DNA from: Athripsodes cinereus
Lineage: Eukaryota; Arthropoda; Insecta; Trichoptera; Leptoceridae
Assembly (NCBI GenBank): GCA_947579605.1
Contig: OX388320.1
Coordinates: 2,976,001-3,040,000, forward strand
DNA: 64,000 bases
Direction of reading: 5' to 3'
Position numbers and translations under genes: made by a program. The notes beneath the pieces are model-generated. The model made no database searches. It had not been told where the DNA came from and worked only from the letters and a program-made list of their open reading frames with translations. Below are positions 57,150-64,000 of the stretch, piece by piece. The stretch's first letter is position 1, and the number at the start of each line of letters is the position of its first letter.

Positions 57150-59380
57150 CAGCAGAGACTATAATATATAGTATACTCTTAAATAATTGAATAGTTTTTT
57201 ATACGTATAGACGAGGCTTAGGTACAGTAACATTGCAATATACATTCTTAGGTATATAATTTTCCTGTACAATTCATATCTATCACAACAAATGAATGTA
57301 CTATGTGTAAAATGAATATAGAGTGGTTCCCTGTGCTCCCGAAAGTGGAGTTGAAGAGTCAAACAAGAAGAGATGAAATAATCGATGAGCAATTATTCCT
57401 AATATATTGAAATATTAGAATTCAAGCAAAATTGAATATTTTACATTTATTAGAATTTTATGGCTCTGATATACCTATCTATGATAAATTAATTAATTAA
57501 ATTTAAAAAAAGAATGTCTCAAAATTTGATCACAAAAATTGAATATTTGAACATTCAAATCCGCATCCTCATCTGCATTATCGTAAATTTGAAATCAGTA
57601 TCATCAAAAAACATTTACATCAGTTCCAAATCCGCACCCGCCAAGTGCATCCATTAAAACCGTATAAATCATCGACATTTTCGAGTCATAAAAAATAGGA
57701 AACCTAGGATATATTATAGCATTGTAAGTATGTTTTACTAATATATATTTTACAATTAGCTGTTGAAGGCTTTCGCGGTCTTCATTTCTAGATGCTGATG
57801 TTCTTCCAGGTTTACCGCATCTGGTTGGTCTTCCTCCTTCGTCTCGACGTTTCGACTCTGCTGATGGAGTCATTATTAAAAAGGACACATATCGTGTACC
57901 GAATCATCGTATATACGTATCGTATGTAGTTACGATGTTGCTATTACGTATTAATACTGATGATACTAGGAGCTTTTAAGTCATTACATTATATGAGACT
58001 ATATTACCTACATAATATATATACTATGTAGATAAAATTGTTTTTATATAATACAGCTGATGAATGTTGCCGGACAGATTGTTGTAGTATACATAGATAC
58101 TGAATTATTATTATAGCACATAATATCTACTAAAGCATATTATAATAGGCAAAATTATAAATATAAAGGTTATAAAACACTGATGTTACCTGACAACTAA
58201 GTACATCTATTATGTATATAGTTGCTTGCAAATCACGAATATATTCAAGAGGTTGTCAAAAAACTTATAGTTTTAATTTCAGATAATGATTTTTTTGAAA
58301 CGAAATGTGTTAAATGATTAAATTTAATCTTTACTGTACACTGAAAACTGTAAAAGCTACATATAAATCTATACAGAGAGCGTGTTGTTTTTCGTGAAAT
58401 AAGCCAATTTTAGGCACGGTATTGGAAATTTTATTTTGCCTAATTGCCTGAAATACTCAAATAAAAAAAAATCTTTTTATTTTGTGGTTATGAATGAAAA
58501 CTGTGAAATAAAATCAGAGTTTTTACGGCGTTGCTCTAAAACGTCTTTCTCAATACACAGCTCCTACAACAATATCGAAACATTAGAAACTTTGCGGGAA
58601 GTGTTACTCGATTCACAAAAGTCGCATTGAATGTTTCCACTGCATATTTCCACTGTAAATAGTACAAAATATGTGTTGTTAGTCTGTTCCTTCATGAGGT
58701 CAGTAGAGTACTGGCAGCCTATACATAGCTGGTATAAGTTGTCTTGTAGGACAGAAAGAGGTTGACATAATTTATATAATACAACCAACATAAGTAGGCC
58801 CTGTACAAGTTTACTTGGCAGTAGGTATTATACATTATCTACCCACCACTTATACAATGCAAGTTTGTAAACATGTTTATTGATAGTACCAACTCGGCCA
58901 ACACATTACCTATATACCGGTGCATCCATAAATTATTCACATATATCGATCCTTCAGTTCCATAAACCAACAACTCGAATTTTAATATTCCAAGATATGT
59001 CACGTTAAAGTTCTGAATCACTGTGGCGACCTACCGAAAACTCAAAACAAATATGTGTTTGTAATAGAAAATATTTAAATTTTAGATATTTTTATTTGTC
59101 GAATTGGAAGAATATCATTTCTACATGTAATAAACAAAAATTTAGATTTTGAAATTTTTCTAGTTGTTGGTATTTGGAATTGGGTCATCGAATAATTATT
59201 AAAATGTTAACTACGTAACTGCATCGCGCAAAAATGTCGAATCATACATTAAAAAAACTTCATTGTTCCTTCACAGTGCAGAGGACATAAGAGGATGGTG
59301 CAGAGATATATTTGTTAGGAAATCGTGACCCACAGCTATGAGGAAATCTTTGAGAGAGAGACCAATAACAGAAGTTACTT
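57150..59380. other. AT-rich spacer, no gene recognised
   Basis: Nothing identifiable. A short GC-richer stretch at 57765-57870 is open on the minus strand but matches nothing I know. Confidence 0.4.
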
Positions 59381-59384
59381 TCTC

Positions 59385-59570
59385 AAGTGGGGTAGTCAGT
59401 GAACCAATTGTATGTTATAAATAGTTCACTGACTGACTACCCTACTGGATCAGGTTTGTCATAAAAACACAAGACATTCTAAATTGATGATGTTTTTACA
59501 GATACCTACCTTTTACATGACGCTCAAAAACTTACAAAAATAAGTGGAAGATCTATTCTTTCTGAGTACA
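59385..59570 (+). mobile_element. Repeat C copy with a local inverted duplication
   Basis: CTCAAGTGGGGTAGTCAGTG starts it. At 59430-59446 ACTGACTACCCTACTGG is the complement of the same start, so the 5' end is present head to head. Then AAGACATTCTAAATTGATGA, TTTTACATGACGCTCAAAAA and GTGGAAGATCTATTCTTTCT follow. Confidence 0.6.
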
Positions 59571-60286
59571 TTTCATTCATGTAACTCTTTTCTACTAGCA
59601 ACATTAATACAAAGTCTAATGTCAATATGTCATTAAACAATTTCTTAATATACTTACTTACAGTTAAGGCGAGTCATAATCCTAATGAATTAGCGGGAAT
59701 GGGCAGATCACGTTTGTAGTTAAAAATAAAACAGTAACTATTTCGCGATCGTTTTAGCTACAGCTAATATAGAAAATAATACGAATAGGTACTACCAACC
59801 TAAATATAATATTATTACACACAGTAATGTCAGAATAGCAACATTATAGCCATCAGCGTTTAAAGACTCGAGTGATGATATATTATATAAATTATGTAGG
59901 TATATTCCCAATACAAGAGAAGAGAAAAAAGAGACGTAGGTACTCCAACTCACTCTAGCATCATCCATCTACCAAAACAACAACAATAATACCTATATAA
60001 AGACCCGTTACAATATTCTGGATCCTGCAGATTGTATATTTATACTATATCTACTTACCAATCAGCTCAGTACAAATATGTTATATTATTATTATTATTG
60101 TGTACAGGTAGGTAGATCTCTAGTAATGAGTAACGAATGCAATATAAGAGAGCCTCAATATTCTCGAGTCAGTTGTAAGATATAGCCTTCATGTGACAAA
60201 CTAGACAATTGTACGGTGGAATAATGCATTATAATTATTAAAATTACACCATATTCTTTAGGTCAACGCGATCCCAGAGAAATATT

Positions 60287-60345
60287 TTTTTTTTTATTTA
60301 AAATCATACACGGCGTGAGCCTTTTACATGTTAACAAAAAAAAAA
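60287..60345 (-). mobile_element. 3' tail of the 39.8-kb LINE family
   Basis: The complement reads TTAACATGTAAAAGGCTCAC then GCCGTGTATGATTTTAAATA. Confidence 0.6.
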
Positions 60346-60356
60346 GTATGACAGAC

Positions 60357-60380
60357 AACAACAACAACAACAACAACAAA
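60357..60380. repeat. (CAA)n microsatellite
   Basis: ACAACAACAACAACAACAAC, continuing to about eight units. Confidence 0.85.
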
Positions 60381-60889
60381 TAAAATAATCATACACAATC
60401 ACACAGGTACATTGCAAACTCATAAGTCAAGATCAAAATAATAATAGAATAACAAGAATTAACAAAAAAAAGGTCTATATAATGAGTCAATTATGGTGTG
60501 TCAAAATAAGTCAGTAAATATTTAAAACATTGGCAAAAGCACGTCAAAGAGATAAAATTTAAACAGGGTAAGACACAATTCGAAAAGTAAGTTTATCTAA
60601 AATATTCACATCAGCGATAATAAAGATATAAAATGTCATTTCATAAAATAAAATAAAATAAAATAAATAAATCTCAAGATAGTCAGAAACAAAATAAACA
60701 ATAAATAAACAAACATTTACAATAGTTTTCCACTTTCCTTATAATTTCAGCGTACGTTATGTAACATATTCGGGGAAATAATATTTAACAATCGAATTCT
60801 CTTTGCTATAAGTGATTCTGCGAGAATGTTGGTTCTGCTTGTAGATGGATAGAATAGCATATTATCCTGACGTGAGCGTGATTACAAAG

Positions 60890-61105
60890 ATTCATCGGGG
60901 TATTTTCCATACGTAGGGTTGCCAGCGATCTAATTGCATGTATTAAACATAGTGTAAGTTATCCTCCTCGTACTAATAAAAGTTAAGACGTTCAGGGTGG
61001 GTGGCATTGCTGAACTGAAGATATTAAATATCTTAAACATGATATAATTATAATTCGATTAATTTAATAATAAAAAAAAAAGATTCGTCTTTTACAGAGT
61101 CCAAC
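60890..61105 (+). mobile_element. Repeat C copy
   Basis: ATACGTAGGGTTGCCAGCGA, TTATCCTCCTCGTACTAATA, AGACGTTCAGGGTGGGTGGC, TTGCTGAACTGAAGATATTA and CGTCTTTTACAGAGTCCAAC are in family order. Confidence 0.65.
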
Positions 61106-61884
61106 TAACTATGGTAATTCAATATACGATTCGTTCTACAGTGATTCGTAATCTTTACATATGAAATTATATTATGATTATCATATTATATAAATTATCT
61201 ATTCATTATATTCATGTAAATAGTATTGTGCAATATAAATATGTATTACAATTCATGTGCCTTATATTGTTGAAATTTTCATACATTATTATAGAGCAGA
61301 GCGAATCGCAGTAATCATTGATTATTGATATACATGTTGTGGAGCCAAGTATTACAATTAGGTTATGTAGTGAGAGAACACTAATCTTAAAATTACACGA
61401 TATCATTGTAATAAGAAGATAACTACATAATCTACTGTATGTCGGAGCGAAACTACAAGAAGTCCAACTTTGTTCAAAGTGGCTTATGCACATAATATAC
61501 CTACTTGTAGTCCTCGTCATGTTGTTTTTGATGTCATATTCAACTATCTTGAAAACGAATTAGTATGATATCCAACACTTAAAAAAAGTATAATTTGTTT
61601 TCAAAGCTTAAATTTCTAAAAAAGTAAGAGCAAAAGTTAATATCAATGACAATTGTAATGAGACGCTACAAATACACCGTACTCCAGCTCGTTATTAAGG
61701 GGAAGATCGAGGGTCGCAGATGACTCGGCAGAAGACAGCTCTCCTGGCTTCGAACATTCCAGAATGTATTTTTGTTAAAAAAAACTTTGGAAAACGATAC
61801 TGAAAAATGACATCTCGTGACATAGTTTAGTTTCGCTCCGACATACATATATAAAATAATATTTTATATTATTTTATATAAAGA

Positions 61885-61930
61885 TAACTAGCTGGCCCGG
61901 CGAACTTCGTACCGCCTAAGAATCAATGAA
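61885..61930 (+). mobile_element. 5' end scrap of the element seen at 50350-50575
   Basis: ATAACTAGCTGGCCCGGCGA then ACTTCGTACCGCC. From memory this start pairs with the 3' end found at 50350-50575 in lepidopteran repeats; here only the first ~40 bp remain. Confidence 0.5.
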
Positions 61931-62165
61931 CGATTTCATACATACATCTTCTTCCCCTTGTCCTAGTTCGGTCGGGGGCCCATTGCCCCTAAGTATCTCC
62001 TCCAGAGATAACTGTCCACCGCTGCTTCCAGGACCTCTGGCCACTCCAAACATGTTCGACACCTGCCCTATCTTCTGCCCTCTCCCACTGACTTTATGAA
62101 TGATTAATATTATTAATCTCTTTACAAACTCCCGTAATTTTCAAAGTGTGTCATCGAAGGTATAG

Positions 62166-62561
62166 TGTAAAAAAATATAATTCATTTGGAACTTTCGCAG
62201 TTTAGCGGCCCCACCCGTTGTCGAGTACTTTTTTCAATGTAAAAGTAATATTTTCGAAACTTGAGGAAATTGTTGCCATATGGTGAATTATTTTTTTGTC
62301 ACCAAATTTTTGGAAAATTCTTTAATAGGAAAAAAAATTCGCAACTATGAAACTTGAGCGGCCCCACCCGTTGTCGAGTAATATGTACGGAATTTTAGGA
62401 AATTAATTTTCTAAGTGGATTTTTTTTGCCGGCAAATTAAAATAATTCTACATATGGCAACAATTTCCTCAAGTTTCAAAAATATTACCTTTTCTATGGA
62501 AAAAAAGTACTCGACAACGGGTGGGGCCGCTAAACTGCGAAAGTTACATTCATTTTTTTAC
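62166..62561. mobile_element. TIR element with ~100-bp arms
   Basis: The left arm TGTAAAAAAATATAATTCAT, AACTTTCGCAGTTTAGCGGC, CCCACCCGTTGTCGAGTACT and TTGAGGAAATTGTTGCCATA is mirrored from 62445 to 62561. GGCCCCACCCGTTGTCGAGTA occurs three times: 62212, 62362 (direct) and about 62504 (inverted). No ORF. Confidence 0.8.
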
Positions 62562-62564
62562 ATA

Positions 62565-62786
62565 GACAATTCACACACATCGAGCTAGTCCCAAACTTAG
62601 ATGAATCTTGATTATGGGTAGGTACTAACGCGACGATACACACATATACAATGCACTATATACATATATATGTAACACCCAGACCCAGGACAATTTGAAA
62701 AAGGTCATTCTTCACTTTGCCCTGTCCGGGAATCGAACCCGGGACCTCGTGACTCAAAGGAAAGAGCTCCGCGCCACACCGGCCGA
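62565..62786 (-). mobile_element. tRNA-derived SINE, copy 3 (repeat E)
   Basis: The complement starts GGCCGGTGTGGCGCGGAGCT and has the B box GGGTTCGATTCCCGG. It continues with TTTTTCAAATTGTCCTGGGT, TGGGTGTTACATATATATGT and CGTCGCGTTAGTACCTACCC. It abuts the TIR element at 62166-62561. Confidence 0.8.
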
Positions 62787-63387
62787 CATGAACAATTTAT
62801 GTTGAACAATTATACTTAACTCAGATTTGTTTACAAATTATCTGCAGTACGTAATATAATTATGTAGGTACTAATTTTTTTTTCAGGTAGATTTTACATA
62901 TTCATTTAAAATTTATAAAAATTCTTTCCATGATTTTTTAAAAATTGAAATATCAGAACTACAGATGTTAAATTGTATGGATAACGATTCTAATTTGAGA
63001 ATGTATAGAAAAATTATCATATAAATAGGCCAATCTATAAAAAAAACTTCATTGTTGATTTTGTATAATTCTCCATATTGCATTTTTTATTGAAATTAAA
63101 AATGTATGGCGTAAATAATTTTCTTCGTAATTTTTCTTCTCTGTCTGCAAATTTCACTACACAATCTTGCATCAGAACTACCTACATGAACACATTCGTA
63201 TTTTCATCTTTAATAGCACAATTTTTGGTTCAATATTAATTTTCCATCTGCAAAAATAAAATACAATTTCAAATATAATCTGTGCACGTTCACATTTATG
63301 TGACAGAAGATCTATCGATACATAAATATTAGTAGAATAATTCGGTAGTTACATGGCAATAGGTTGTATCTCGCATTTTTTTTGGTT

Positions 63388-63388
<1 letters not shown>

Positions 63389-63451
<63 letters not shown>
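63389..63451. repeat. (AAT)n microsatellite joined to a LINE tail
   Basis: About 20 units of AAT, directly followed at 63452 by the minus-strand tail, so it is the element's 3' simple repeat. Confidence 0.9.
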
Positions 63452-63452
<1 letters not shown>

Positions 63453-63575
63453 CTTTATTGTACAAAATATTTAAACAAAAAGAATGAGATTAGGTACAAC
63501 ATGGTATATACAAATATTTTGCACAATGGGCGAGTTTATCGCAGGGACGCGATATCTTCCAACTAACCCAATAAA
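63452..63575 (-). mobile_element. LINE/SINE tail (908-1050 family)
   Basis: The complement reads GGGTTAGTTGGAAGATATCG, CGTCCCTGCGATAAACTCGC, CCATTGTGCAAAATATTTGT and TTGTACAATAAAGTTTATTA. One of the two best copies. Confidence 0.75.
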
Positions 63576-64000
63576 GTAAAACAAGTAAACAATGATAAAA
63601 AAATGGAAACAATTATAAAAAGTCTTTAAAATGATACATAGAAACCAAATTATAAGCTATAAATATATAATACATACTCTTAAGAAATAAATTTGTTTTC
63701 AAGTTTGTTAATGTTGTTGTTGTCCATAAAATGCTCAAAATAGTGTAATATTTGATGTGGCAAAAGGATATGTCTCTTTATAGTCAGAATAAAGAGAGAA
63801 AAGACGTAACTTATTGACATGTAGAAAGATTGTTTTCATCAACATGGCAAAAAAACTCAAATATTTTTAAACTGCAAGAAATTATTTAGTGAATGTTACA
63901 TACATCTTGTAGAAGAAATTATTAAGAGAATTTTACATCTATCTTGTAGAAATAATAATTACCTTCATTTTGATATATAAATGCTCGAAATTTGGCTGAA

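Overview
This is eukaryotic DNA, AT-rich, intron-rich and packed with transposon relics. It looks like an insect genome and most likely a lepidopteran one. The evidence is one spliced gene orthologous to the insect polarity gene stardust, plus several LINE and SINE 3' ends of types I recall from moth and butterfly genomes. The order-level call is inference; no search was possible. There is no bacterial-style operon, CRISPR array or rRNA gene.

The only host gene I can support is stardust (sdt; PALS1/MPP5 family of MAGUK scaffolds) on the minus strand, from the ATG at 32279 to the stop at 13499. I resolved 13 coding exons. All have GT/AG borders and all phases match across the junctions, giving a continuous 702-residue protein. 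In order it contains a conserved N-terminal segment, two L27 domains, a PDZ domain, an SH3 domain, a basic hook and a catalytically inactive guanylate-kinase-like domain. The first exon has an in-frame stop eight codons before the ATG. Intron 1 is the longest (about 6.7 kb), and most introns carry repeat fragments.

The rest is mobile DNA. The most intact element is a full-length two-ORF LINE at about 39842-44109. It has an intact endonuclease and a reverse transcriptase with FADD. ORF2 has no AUG before its endonuclease catalytic residues, and it overlaps ORF1 in the -1 frame right at a canonical A-AAA-AAC slippery heptamer. Other LINE remains lie at 2-124, 2286-2754, 13965-14828, 21440-21866, 24806-25020, 28303-28521, 34735-34985, 44411-44510 and 49297-49467, with many short 3' tails.

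DNA transposons include a hAT element (540-1396) with a perfect 8-bp target duplication, its own transposase remnant and a nested LINE/SINE tail. A hAT MITE (56743-57140) also has a perfect 8-bp duplication. Several further terminal-inverted-repeat or foldback elements lie near 3.3-4.6, 4.8, 5.4, 24.1, 27.2, 30.3, 36.7, 53.0 and 62.2 kb. A tRNA-derived SINE is present in three copies, a different tRNA-like head sits directly before a run of 57 T, and an uncharacterised interspersed repeat (called repeat C here) occurs about ten times.

Layout: 0-13 kb is repeats and AT-rich spacer; 13.2-32.3 kb is sdt; 32.3-39.7 kb is its upstream flank with MITEs and SINEs; 39.7-44.1 kb is the tRNA-like/poly-T/LINE block; 44.1-64 kb is gene-free repeat-rich DNA.
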